From Bacteroides sp. CAG:530 (GTDB taxonomy: Bacteria; Bacteroidota; Bacteroidia; Bacteroidales; Bacteroidaceae), in contig FR881240.1 of the NCBI GenBank assembly GCA_000434735.1, positions 1-48,671 on the forward strand: a stretch of 48,671 bases of DNA, read 5' to 3'. Positions 16,194 through 24,605 of this stretch are shown one piece after another; the first letter of the stretch is position 1, and each line of letters starts with the position of its first letter. The notes below the pieces were generated by a model. The model did no database searches. It was not told where the DNA came from and saw only the letters and a program-made list of their open reading frames with translations. The position numbers and the translations under genes were made by a program.

Positions 16194-17441
16194 ATGATAA
16201 AGATATTGGCGACAAGCGATTGGCATTTGGGAAACAACTTTCACGGATTCGACCGTTTGGAAGAACACCGTCATTTCCTGGTTTGGCTACTTGGCGAAAT
16301 AAACCGGAAGAAACCCGATGTGCTTTTGGTGGCGGGTGATGTGTTCGACTCAGGAAATCCTTCGGCGGCGGCACAAGAGTTGTATTATTCATTTCTCGAT
16401 GATGTGTCTTGTCGTTTTCCTGACTTGCAGATTGTTATTATCGCCGGAAATCATGATTCGGCAGCTCGCTTGGAGGCTCCTCGCCTGATGCTGGAGAGAC
16501 ATCGTGTGTTTGTGCGTGGCGTTTTTCAATTTACCTCAGACGGTGCTATAGATAAATCGGATTTGGTGATACCGGTACATTCGGCTTCTTCGGGAGAGCG
16601 TGCATGGGTATTGGCAGTGCCGTATCTGCGCGAGAGCGATTTGCCGAAGTCGGACGATTACGGCAGTGCGGTATCTCGTTTCTTGTCGGAGATGATAGAA
16701 TACGCTACCCGTAAGCGCAGTTCTGATAAAGAAGCGATGTTACTGATGGCGCACTTCTACGCACGAGGCGGCGAGATTGCAGAGAACTCGTCAGAGCGAA
16801 TCGTTATAGGCAGCTCTGAGGTAGTGGGCGTATCGGAAGTGGCAGGCGATGTTACGCTGGCGGTAGTGGGGCATCTGCATCGTAATCAGCATATCAAAGG
16901 GAAAGAACACTGGGTTTATCCGGGCAGTGCGTTGCCCATGTCGTTTGCCGAGCGGCATTATCGGCATGGAGCCGTTTACTATGAGATAGAGGACGGACAG
17001 TTGAAAGGGGATGGCGAATTTCTTTCTTATCCGTTACAGCATCCGTTGCTTTCTCTGCCAGAGCGTCCGCGCCCGTTGGCGGAGGTTATCGAACTTCTTA
17101 ATGATTTGCCTGATGCAGATGGTGACGACGATGCTCCTTACCTCGAAGTAAATGTATTGCTTACAGAAGCCGATCCGTCGGTACAAAAGCGAGTGACTGA
17201 TATCACCGATAAGAAGAAGGTGCGCTTATGCCGTGTGCCCGTTGCGTATCAGTTGGCTGGTGATACGGATGATGAGGTGGAGATGGAATCGATAGACGAT
17301 TTGCTGACACGAAACCCTATCGACTTCGTGAAGCAGAGTTATAAGAACAAATATGGTTTTGAGATGAATGATGAACTTACGGCATTGGCCCGAATAGCGA
17401 TAGAAGCGGCCCGAAAAGAAGAGGAAGGGGGTGAAGAATGA
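16194..17441 (+). CDS. sbcD: SbcD nuclease subunit of the SbcCD complex
   Basis: This 415-aa Mre11-type nuclease carries the phosphoesterase motifs in order: SDWHLG (Asp9, His11), AGDVFD (Asp49) and GNHD (86-88). Further His motifs follow in MAHFYARGG and VVGHLHRNQHI, which together build the two-manganese site. SbcD partners SbcC to open hairpins and to process double-strand ends with ATP-dependent endonuclease and 3'-5' exonuclease activity. The length is typical. The stop codon overlaps the SbcC start by four bases (ATGA), so the subunits are translationally coupled. The C-terminal region after about 330 would be the capping and SbcC-binding part. Confidence 0.97.
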   Translation: MIKILATSDWHLGNNFHGFDRLEEHRHFLVWLLGEINRKKPDVLLVAGDVFDSGNPSAAAQELYYSFLDDVSCRFPDLQIVIIAGNHDSAARLEAPRLMLERHRVFVRGVFQFTSDGAIDKSDLVIPVHSASSGERAWVLAVPYLRESDLPKSDDYGSAVSRFLSEMIEYATRKRSSDKEAMLLMAHFYARGGEIAENSSERIVIGSSEVVGVSEVAGDVTLAVVGHLHRNQHIKGKEHWVYPGSALPMSFAERHYRHGAVYYEIEDGQLKGDGEFLSYPLQHPLLSLPERPRPLAEVIELLNDLPDADGDDDAPYLEVNVLLTEADPSVQKRVTDITDKKKVRLCRVPVAYQLAGDTDDEVEMESIDDLLTRNPIDFVKQSYKNKYGFEMNDELTALARIAIEAARKEEEGGEE

Positions 17442-20400
17442 AACTGTTGAATCTTACGTTGTGCAACTTGGCGTCTTTCGAGGGCGAACATGTTATCGAT
17501 TTCTCCGGAGAACCGTTGGCGGGGGCGGACTTGTTTTCGATAGTGGGAGAAACGGGTAGCGGAAAATCTACGATACTCGACGCTATCTGCCTTGCGCTAT
17601 ACGGGTTGGCTCCACGTTTCTGCGGAGCGGTGAACTTCAAGTTTTATGACCGTGATAATGAATCGAAGAAGGATAAGGAACTCTCGCCCGATGACTCACG
17701 AAATATAATGAGAAAGGGCACGAGAAGTTGTTACTCGGAAGTCGTTTTCAAGGCTCGCGATGGTTTCCGTTATAAGGCACGTTGGGCTTGTTCCATCCCA
17801 CGTAGTAAGTATTCTCCACCTGAGCGCAGATTGTGGCGGTATGTAAAAGGTGAAGATGGCAATTGGACTGAGGCTGTCGTTGAACTTGGCAATGCAGCTA
17901 ATAGGGCAAATCGCCGAGTAGATAATAGTGTGATAAACGGAATTATCGGTCTTGATTATGATCAGTTTACACGTACTATGTTGCTCGCCCAAAACTCGTT
18001 CGCCAATTTTGTAAAGGCAGAATCGAAGGATAAGGCTAAACTCCTTGAAAAACTTACGGGAACGGAGTTCTATACAAGAGTGGGCCGACAGATTGCCTTG
18101 TATAAAAAGCAGGCTGATGATAATTTTATGGCGGTATATAATAAGGTGCAGGCATACGAAGTGCAGAAGTTGAGCGATGCGGAGCTTACCGAAGTTCAGA
18201 CGAAATTGAAGGAGCTGACCGATGCGCTAACAGAAGTGCGTAAACGGATTACGGCATCCGAAGCAAATCTTCGTTGGCTTACTGACTACCGTAAGCAGGA
18301 GGATACTTGCCGTAAGATGGAGCAGTCGCTTGCCGAAGCCAAAAAGCGTGCCGCACTATTGAACGATGTGCGTAGGGAGCTGAAGATACAGTCCGACTTG
18401 GAACCCATGCGAGGGGTCTATCAGTCGTGGCTTGATGCGGAGAATGATATAAAGAAACTTGATGAGAGCGTAAAGCAGGGCCAGACGGAATACGAGGCTT
18501 TGCAAGTTTCGGTAGAGCAGGGCAAAAAGCAACTGCAGACTGTAAAAGAGCAGGAGGCGAAGATTCGTGAAGAAGCAGAATCACTGGCTCCGCAAATTCT
18601 AAAGAAAAGGCAACTGAAGGTAAGGCTTGACGCTCAGAAAGTGCAAGTAGACGGATTACGCTCTGAAGTGGAGGCGTTGGATAATAAGGCTAAGCAGCTG
18701 AAAGAGATTATCTGCAAGAATGCATCGGCAATGAGTGACTTGGTTACTCAGCGAGATGCGGCAGAGAAGTTCTTATCGGCTATGCAACCTCATCAGGGAA
18801 TGATTGATGTGATTGATGTGGTGCTTGGCGATTTAGACCGATTACATTCGCAGGAGACATATTACACTGATGGATGCTTGCAGCAGGAGAAATTGCACAA
18901 GCAATTGAAGGCTGAAGAGGCTGCCTTATCCGAAGGCAAAAAGCGTTGCCTCGATTTGACGGCACAGCTTAGTAAACTTCAGTCGGAATTAGCAGAGAAG
19001 CAGAAAGTGCTTTCGTCTGTCGATGTAAATACGCTGAATCATCAGTTGGATGATATGACTAAGCAGTACAACTTGTTTCATCCGCTTTCGGATTTGGTAG
19101 AGGGTGTAAAGAAGGCGTTGCAAGATAAGCAGGTAGCCGAGGCTGAGTTCGCTCAGATTCAGCAGAAGCAGAAAACAGTGAGCGAGGAGATGACCAAGCT
19201 GTTATCGGAGGAAAAGAATATTTCATCGTTGTTGCCCGGTATGGAAGAGGCGTATCAGCTTACCGCTGGTAAGAATGCTCAGTCTCTTCGTACCAGTCTG
19301 CAAGAGGGCAAGCCGTGTCCGGTGTGCGGGGCTTTAGAGCATCCGTACGCGCATGATGTAGACAGTGTTATGTTGCCTCTTAAGCAGGAGATAGCGAGCA
19401 AGCGTAAGCGGATGGAAGAGATAAGAACCTTACTCCAAGCTGATGGTACGGGATTGATGAGTCAGTCGTCGGCTTTGAATGCCAGATGCGAGGTGGTGAA
19501 ATCTACCATAGAGCGATTGACGACTGAATTGCAGCATTCGGAATCGGTGTGGAAAGAAACGACTGTTGGCTATAAGGATTTGCAGAATCTCTCATTGCGC
19601 ACGGAGAGCGAAGCGATAATAGAATTGCTTAATGCTAAGGTGGCCGAAGTTATAGTATGCGGCAGAGAGACTCGTGCTTTACTTGCCGATTACGAACGGA
19701 AACGAAAGGAAATAGATGCGTTACGTGCGTCCGTCGATAAGAATCATAAGTTGAATGATGAGGAAACGGAGAAATTGCACGCCAGTCAGCTGAAATGGGA
19801 GTCGTCTAAAGGTCAGTGGAATCAAAAGCATCAGGAACTGGAGCAGGTAGCTACGCAGAATAAGGATTTGCGTACCGCACTGTCGGCTAAGATTACAGTA
19901 GGCGACTGGGCGCAGCGTTACTCTGACGATTATTCGGCTTTTATCGCATCGCTTAAACAGATGCAAACTGATTATCAAAACGCCACAACGCAGAAGCAAG
20001 AATCCGACAGTAAGCTGAAGATAGCTGCTGCAAAGGCAGAGGAACTGCAAAAGCAGAGTGCCGATTATGCCGTGGACGGCGAAAAGAAACACAAGGCGTT
20101 CGATGAAGTTCTGCTATGCTATAAGCAGGAAGACGAGGCGTATGCTGCTATGTTAGGCGGAAAGTGTCCGGAAGATGTAGAGAAAGAAATAGGTGAGAAG
20201 CAGAAAACAGCGGCAAAGATCGTAGAAGAGATGACCGAAAATTGCCGTAAGCGGGTAGAGCAATTGGTACACTTGCAGGGATTGCTTAAAGGCAACGTTA
20301 ATCGTATGGCAGAAAAGCGTACCGAGTGCGGAAAACTTCGCACGGAAATATTGGATTTTGTAGGTCGGTATAATAAAGGTGTAGACGAAGAGAATAGAAT

Positions 20401-21262
20401 AGGTGAGAACGATTTGCTGTATTATTTTGACGCATCGGTTGACTGGAACGCAAAGCGCCAGCGTATAAAGCAGACTGATGAGGAAGTGGCTACGCTGTCT
20501 GGTAGCATGAAATCTTGCGTTGATGCTTTAGAGGCGCACATCGCCATGCAGCAGGATAAGGAGTTGGTAGAACGTGCAGTATCCGCTTATGATGAGGCTA
20601 TTAAAGAACAACTCAGTAAGTCGGAAGCTATGACGGCAGAAGCAGAACAGATAGAAAAGGAATGTACATCGTTGGGCGGAAGACTTTCTGCACACGAGCG
20701 GTGCATTCAGGCTACTGCCGATTGCCGAACGGAACTCGACCGCTTAAAGAAGGAGCGCGATGACTGGCAAGAACTTTACGGCATCTTGGGCAATGCCGAC
20801 TCAGATACGTTAAGAGAGTCTGTGCAAGTATATACGCTGCAGTTCTTGATTCGTCAGGCTAACGTGCATTTGCAGATGTTCAGCAAGCGATATTCTTTAG
20901 AGCAAGTTAAAAATTCGTTGGGAATACGTGTTGTAGATCACGACCGTGCCGATGAAATACGCAATGTCAGCTCGCTCTCGGGTGGAGAGACTTTCTTGGT
21001 GAGCCTTGCGTTGGCATTAGGTTTATCTTCGCTTTCGTCAAGGAATGTGCCTATGTACAACTTGTTTGTAGATGAAGGGTTCGGCACTCTTGATGGCGAT
21101 AGTTTGAATATGGTAATAGACGCACTTTCCTGCCTGCAAGCTATGCAAGGCAAGAAAGTGGGTGTTATTAGCCACACCGCCGAGATGCGTGAACGCATCC
21201 GTACTCAGATTCGCGTAAAGCGAGTGGGGATGGGCGGTAAAAGCGTCATCGAGATAGTATGA
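17438..21262 (+). CDS. sbcC: SbcC ATPase subunit of the SbcCD complex
   Basis: This 1274-aa Rad50-like SMC-family ATPase has a Walker A at 37-45 (GETGSGKST) and a Q-loop-like DYDQFTRTMLLAQN segment. Two long coiled coils are separated by the zinc hook CPVC (Cys627, Cys630). The ABC signature SLSGGET is near 1179-1185 and the Walker B VDEGFGTLD includes Asp1212 and Glu1213. Two head domains pair with SbcD to make the nuclease machine. The hook joins coiled coils to bridge DNA ends. It is somewhat longer than the E. coli protein (about 1050 aa), mainly in the coils. It is the last gene of the TIGR02757-sbcD-sbcC run and converges on exonuclease III with a 14-nt gap. Confidence 0.97.
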   Translation: MKLLNLTLCNLASFEGEHVIDFSGEPLAGADLFSIVGETGSGKSTILDAICLALYGLAPRFCGAVNFKFYDRDNESKKDKELSPDDSRNIMRKGTRSCYSEVVFKARDGFRYKARWACSIPRSKYSPPERRLWRYVKGEDGNWTEAVVELGNAANRANRRVDNSVINGIIGLDYDQFTRTMLLAQNSFANFVKAESKDKAKLLEKLTGTEFYTRVGRQIALYKKQADDNFMAVYNKVQAYEVQKLSDAELTEVQTKLKELTDALTEVRKRITASEANLRWLTDYRKQEDTCRKMEQSLAEAKKRAALLNDVRRELKIQSDLEPMRGVYQSWLDAENDIKKLDESVKQGQTEYEALQVSVEQGKKQLQTVKEQEAKIREEAESLAPQILKKRQLKVRLDAQKVQVDGLRSEVEALDNKAKQLKEIICKNASAMSDLVTQRDAAEKFLSAMQPHQGMIDVIDVVLGDLDRLHSQETYYTDGCLQQEKLHKQLKAEEAALSEGKKRCLDLTAQLSKLQSELAEKQKVLSSVDVNTLNHQLDDMTKQYNLFHPLSDLVEGVKKALQDKQVAEAEFAQIQQKQKTVSEEMTKLLSEEKNISSLLPGMEEAYQLTAGKNAQSLRTSLQEGKPCPVCGALEHPYAHDVDSVMLPLKQEIASKRKRMEEIRTLLQADGTGLMSQSSALNARCEVVKSTIERLTTELQHSESVWKETTVGYKDLQNLSLRTESEAIIELLNAKVAEVIVCGRETRALLADYERKRKEIDALRASVDKNHKLNDEETEKLHASQLKWESSKGQWNQKHQELEQVATQNKDLRTALSAKITVGDWAQRYSDDYSAFIASLKQMQTDYQNATTQKQESDSKLKIAAAKAEELQKQSADYAVDGEKKHKAFDEVLLCYKQEDEAYAAMLGGKCPEDVEKEIGEKQKTAAKIVEEMTENCRKRVEQLVHLQGLLKGNVNRMAEKRTECGKLRTEILDFVGRYNKGVDEENRIGENDLLYYFDASVDWNAKRQRIKQTDEEVATLSGSMKSCVDALEAHIAMQQDKELVERAVSAYDEAIKEQLSKSEAMTAEAEQIEKECTSLGGRLSAHERCIQATADCRTELDRLKKERDDWQELYGILGNADSDTLRESVQVYTLQFLIRQANVHLQMFSKRYSLEQVKNSLGIRVVDHDRADEIRNVSSLSGGETFLVSLALALGLSSLSSRNVPMYNLFVDEGFGTLDGDSLNMVIDALSCLQAMQGKKVGVISHTAEMRERIRTQIRVKRVGMGGKSVIEIV

Positions 21263-21276
21263 CGCTCTATGGTTTA

Positions 21277-22032
21277 TCAGAAATCTATGGTGACTTCTAC
21301 CGGACAGTGGTCGGAACCGTAGATTTCTGTATGAATCTTCGCTCCGGTCAGTTTGTCAGCCAGTCGTTTTGAGGCTAAGAAATAGTCTATACGCCAGCCT
21401 GCGTTTTTCTCTCTCGCCTTGAATCTGTACGACCACCATGAGTAGATGCTCTCCATATCTGGGTAGAAAAAGCGGAATGTATCAATGAATCCAGAGTCGA
21501 GCAGTAATTGGAATTTCTCGCGTTCCTGGTCGGTGAATCCGGCATTCATGCGATTTGTTTTCGGATTCTTCAAGTCTATTTCCTTATGCGCTACGTTCAG
21601 GTCGCCACATACTATTACCGGTTTCTTATTGTCAAGCTCCAGCAGATAGTTACGGAAGTCGTCTTCCCACGTCATGCGGTAGTCCAGACGCTTCAGTCCG
21701 TCTTGCGAGTTTGGCGTATAAACGGTAACCAGATAGAAGTTATCCATTTCAAGTGTTATCACACGTCCCTCCTTATCGTGGTGCTCTATGTCGAGTCCGT
21801 AGCTTACCGACAGTGGTTGGTGGCGAGTGAAAATGGCTGTTCCGGAATATCCTTTCTTCTCGGCATAATTCCAGAATGATGTATATCCATCGAAAGCAAG
21901 GTCTAGCTGACCTTCTTGCATCTTTGTTTCTTGCAGGCAGAAGAAATCGGCGTCAAGGCTCTTGAATGCTTCGCGAAATCCCTTGTCGCAACAAGCTCTG
22001 ATGCCGTTTACGTTCCATGATATCAGTTTCAT
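21277..22032 (-). CDS. xth: Exodeoxyribonuclease III (AP endonuclease)
   Basis: This 251-aa enzyme belongs to the ExoIII/APE1 family. Its motifs are WNVNGIR (Asn9), LQETKM (metal-binding Glu35), GDLNVAH and the C-terminal SDHCPV with the catalytic Asp241-His242 pair. The family cleaves DNA 5' to abasic sites and degrades one strand 3' to 5' in base-excision repair. The length matches the family. It is the last gene of a minus-strand group, starting 10 nt after the outer-membrane barrel gene, so it probably depends on the promoter before the LysM gene. That grouping is not functional in any obvious way. It is convergent with sbcC. Confidence 0.97.
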   Translation of the reverse strand: MKLISWNVNGIRACCDKGFREAFKSLDADFFCLQETKMQEGQLDLAFDGYTSFWNYAEKKGYSGTAIFTRHQPLSVSYGLDIEHHDKEGRVITLEMDNFYLVTVYTPNSQDGLKRLDYRMTWEDDFRNYLLELDNKKPVIVCGDLNVAHKEIDLKNPKTNRMNAGFTDQEREKFQLLLDSGFIDTFRFFYPDMESIYSWWSYRFKAREKNAGWRIDYFLASKRLADKLTGAKIHTEIYGSDHCPVEVTIDF

Positions 22033-22042
22033 AATGACGATC

Positions 22043-22741
22043 TTATTTCTTTAGGTCGAATAAATAAGTAAGTTTCCCGGCTATGTACGAGTGTGCCGAG
22101 CGCGAAAACGGGTCCTTCTTCGTGCTGTGATAGAAATCGCTCAGTCCGAAGTAGTATCGTGCTTCCAGAATGAAGTTGCCTATTCCGGTGCGAATCTCCA
22201 AACCGCCACCGCCTATCAATCCGTAGTCGAATTTGTTTTCGGCCATTTTGCCGTATTGTTCCGTAGAGCGGCTGGTCTGATTTTCTGGATGTCCGGTTAT
22301 CTCTTCCTTCTCATTAATCAAGAAGCCTATCTGCGGACCAAGGTTAACCACGAAACGCGCTCCGTATCCCTTGTCTTTACCAAAGGCAAGGTGAGCCATC
22401 AGCGGCACCTCTACATAGTTCATTTTACGCTGGTAGGCACCATCGGTAAAACCTTCTTCCATCACTTCCTTCCATCCTCTTTGCGAGTAGTTGACTTCGG
22501 CCTGAATACCGCAAATCATCTTGAAGTATTTCTCAGAGATATATCGTGCGGTTATACCGAACTGCGGACCCATGAGATTAGCCTGGTCTATGGTAGGCGT
22601 AAAGCTTACAGAGCTCATGTTAACCCCACCGTTGAATCCCAGTGAGAAATTGCTCCGTTGGTCTTGCAGCTGTGCCGTAGCCGTAGTGCAAGACACTATG
22701 CTTCCGCATAATATACCTAATATCGTTTTCTTGTTCATCAT
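22043..22741 (-). CDS. PorT-like outer-membrane beta-barrel protein
   Basis: This 232-aa protein has an N-terminal signal peptide (ending near TATAQL). The rest has the alternating pattern and aromatic strand ends of a small outer-membrane beta-barrel (for example FSLGFNGGVNMSSV, GARFVVNLGPQIGFL, FILEARYYFGLSDFY and the C-terminal YIAGKLTYLFDL). It matches the broad Bacteroidetes porin-family/PorT-like barrel group. These are eight-stranded barrels with mostly unknown roles. It begins three nt after the LysM/PBP gene ends, so the two are probably cotranscribed, and both belong to the envelope. The start could be either of the two first Met codons. Confidence 0.82.
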   Translation of the reverse strand: MMNKKTILGILCGSIVSCTTATAQLQDQRSNFSLGFNGGVNMSSVSFTPTIDQANLMGPQFGITARYISEKYFKMICGIQAEVNYSQRGWKEVMEEGFTDGAYQRKMNYVEVPLMAHLAFGKDKGYGARFVVNLGPQIGFLINEKEEITGHPENQTSRSTEQYGKMAENKFDYGLIGGGGLEIRTGIGNFILEARYYFGLSDFYHSTKKDPFSRSAHSYIAGKLTYLFDLKK

Positions 22742-22744
22742 ATA

Positions 22745-24502
22745 CTATTCGAAGTCGAGCTTTATCAGTTCATAATTCTTGGAGAAGTGCACAAAGAACA
22801 CCTTGCGGTTTATGAATCCGCCCCAGTTGTTCACTCTCTCAAATTTGAATCCGGTCTGGATAGCAGTTACACCACCCTTGTTGAGGTTATCTTCCAACTT
22901 ATTTCCCCATTGCGACAGTCCGCGCAAGAAGAAGTAGCCTATATCGAATCCCAACATTCCGTATTTAGGATAAGAGTTGGCCATGTCTTTGCTATACCAA
23001 CGACGGTAGTCGCGAGTAAAGTTTATTGCAGCCGGGAAAAGGTTGTTGGTATAGAACGATGAGTAGAAGTAAGTATCCAGTTCGTAGAAGTTTGCCAAGA
23101 AATCCTGCGTGTAAGTCTGCCATTCAGGATAACCGAAGAGCTGCATGTTAAAGTTGGGATGCTCACGGCGCACCATGGTAAGGTTGGGCAACAGCTTGGT
23201 AAGCGTGGTTCTCTCGCCCGATAACGGGATGAATATATTCTCGCTCAAGGTATCCATAGCAGCTATAACTGTTTCGGGAGTTACTTCGTTGGTTAAACGA
23301 ATCTGCTTATACTTTATGCTGTTGTCTTTAAGTTCGCTTTTCATGCCCTTTATGAACTCAGACTTGCTCTTGTCGGAAGTTCCGTCGTCCAGGAATATCA
23401 CGTTAGTCTTACCAAACTTACGGATAAAGTGTTCGTAAACTTCAGAGTATAAGTAAGACTGCGGAGTGTTTACCTGATAAATGTTGGGACTATTAAATAC
23501 CTGGTCTACTTTCGGAGCGAAAGGAATAACCAAGCGGATATTGTTCTTCTCGGCAAAGCCTGCCACGGCAGAGATGTTTGATGTATGTGCCGGGCCGAAG
23601 ATGATATCCATATTCTTCATCTCGCTCTTTGCCAAGATAGTGTTAACACCGGCAGAAGTATCGTATGTATATATGTCGAACGATTCGCCTTTCTTCTTCA
23701 GACTGTCCACAGCGATGAGGAAACCCTCGTAGAACTCTGTCATGCGCTGCTGGTCGTTTCCGCCGAATGGCAATAACACTGCTACCTTTACCGTCTGTAT
23801 GTTTTTAGACGGCTGAGCGTTCTCTTGGAACAATTGTTCATTGCTTGGCGATTGAGATGATTTCTGCGCACTCTCTTTAGGGTAAGGTATAAATAAGAAC
23901 GTCCCCTTTTTAAGCTTACCTTTTCTCAGCTCCGGATTGGCAGCTATCAGTTCGTCTTCTGTAATGCCATACATGCGACTGATGCTGAAGATAGTTTCTT
24001 TCTTCTCTACCTTATGCATATCTTTCCAAGATTTCTTGCTGCTGTCTGTTTGAGGAGCAGGAGTCTGCGCAGCAGCAGTTGATGCCAGTTCGGCGCTGTT
24101 GGCGTTAGGTATTACTATAACCTGACCTATGCGGAAATTGCTTGCGCTCAGTCCGGGGTTGGCGTCGCATATTTTCTGTGCGGTAATATTGTATTTCACT
24201 GTCAGCTTATAAAGAGTCTCTCCGGCCTGAATGGTGTGGAAACGCTTTGAGTTGCTTCCTGTAGCGGCGGTCTGCGGAATCTTTAACGCTTGACCCGCGC
24301 GTATCTGCTCATTGCACTGCGGATTCAGTCGCACTATGTCTTCTATAGACACACTGTACATATTGGCTATAGAGTAAAGACTCTGTCCTTTTTCTACGGT
24401 ATGCAGGAAAAAACCGGTATTATTTTGTGCTGAAGATAGCATAGAGCTTCCGAAAGCCAACGCTAACGAAAAGCTGACAATATGGAGAAATTTCATTTTC
24501 AT
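22745..24502 (-). CDS. Secreted triple-LysM protein with type I periplasmic-binding fold
   Basis: This 585-aa protein has a signal peptide (ending near SSAQN) and three LysM modules at about 33-77, 86-133 and 162-211. Each has the HTVEKGQSLYSIA-like start and an IPQ/IPN/IPYP-like end. After a Ser/Gln-rich linker, residues about 235-585 resemble the type I periplasmic-binding fold (VAVLLPFGG..., FYEGFLIAVDSLKKKG). Examples of that fold are amino-acid ABC transporter binding proteins and the LpoA C-terminal domain. LysM modules bind peptidoglycan, so a periplasmic role tethered to the wall is likely. The LpoA parallel (activation of penicillin-binding proteins) is only a suggestion. It heads a three-gene run with the barrel protein and exonuclease III. 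A -7 box lies at 24519-24526. Confidence 0.82.
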   Translation of the reverse strand: MKMKFLHIVSFSLALAFGSSMLSSAQNNTGFFLHTVEKGQSLYSIANMYSVSIEDIVRLNPQCNEQIRAGQALKIPQTAATGSNSKRFHTIQAGETLYKLTVKYNITAQKICDANPGLSASNFRIGQVIVIPNANSAELASTAAAQTPAPQTDSSKKSWKDMHKVEKKETIFSISRMYGITEDELIAANPELRKGKLKKGTFLFIPYPKESAQKSSQSPSNEQLFQENAQPSKNIQTVKVAVLLPFGGNDQQRMTEFYEGFLIAVDSLKKKGESFDIYTYDTSAGVNTILAKSEMKNMDIIFGPAHTSNISAVAGFAEKNNIRLVIPFAPKVDQVFNSPNIYQVNTPQSYLYSEVYEHFIRKFGKTNVIFLDDGTSDKSKSEFIKGMKSELKDNSIKYKQIRLTNEVTPETVIAAMDTLSENIFIPLSGERTTLTKLLPNLTMVRREHPNFNMQLFGYPEWQTYTQDFLANFYELDTYFYSSFYTNNLFPAAINFTRDYRRWYSKDMANSYPKYGMLGFDIGYFFLRGLSQWGNKLEDNLNKGGVTAIQTGFKFERVNNWGGFINRKVFFVHFSKNYELIKLDFE

Positions 24503-24518
24503 ATTTATTTATTGAAGG

Positions 24519-24526
24519 CAAAAGTA
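24519..24526 (-). promoter_or_regulatory. -7 box for the LysM-barrel-exonuclease run
   Basis: TACTTTTG on the minus strand matches TAnnTTTG. Transcription would start near 24514, 12 nt before the ATG at 24502. The -33 element is unclear. It shares the 103-bp intergenic space with the divergent uvrA promoter. Confidence 0.45.
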
Positions 24527-24572
24527 CAAAAAAACTTCTTTATCCCTATAATGCGTTATCACTTTTTATCTC

Positions 24573-24580
24573 TATCTTTG
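24573..24580 (+). promoter_or_regulatory. -7 box for uvrA
   Basis: TATCTTTG matches TAnnTTTG exactly. The predicted start near 24585 leaves a 21-nt leader before the ATG at 24606. I see no LexA-like operator in this gap. Confidence 0.55.
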
Positions 24581-24605
24581 CACGATAGCATTACGACAAA
24601 CGATT

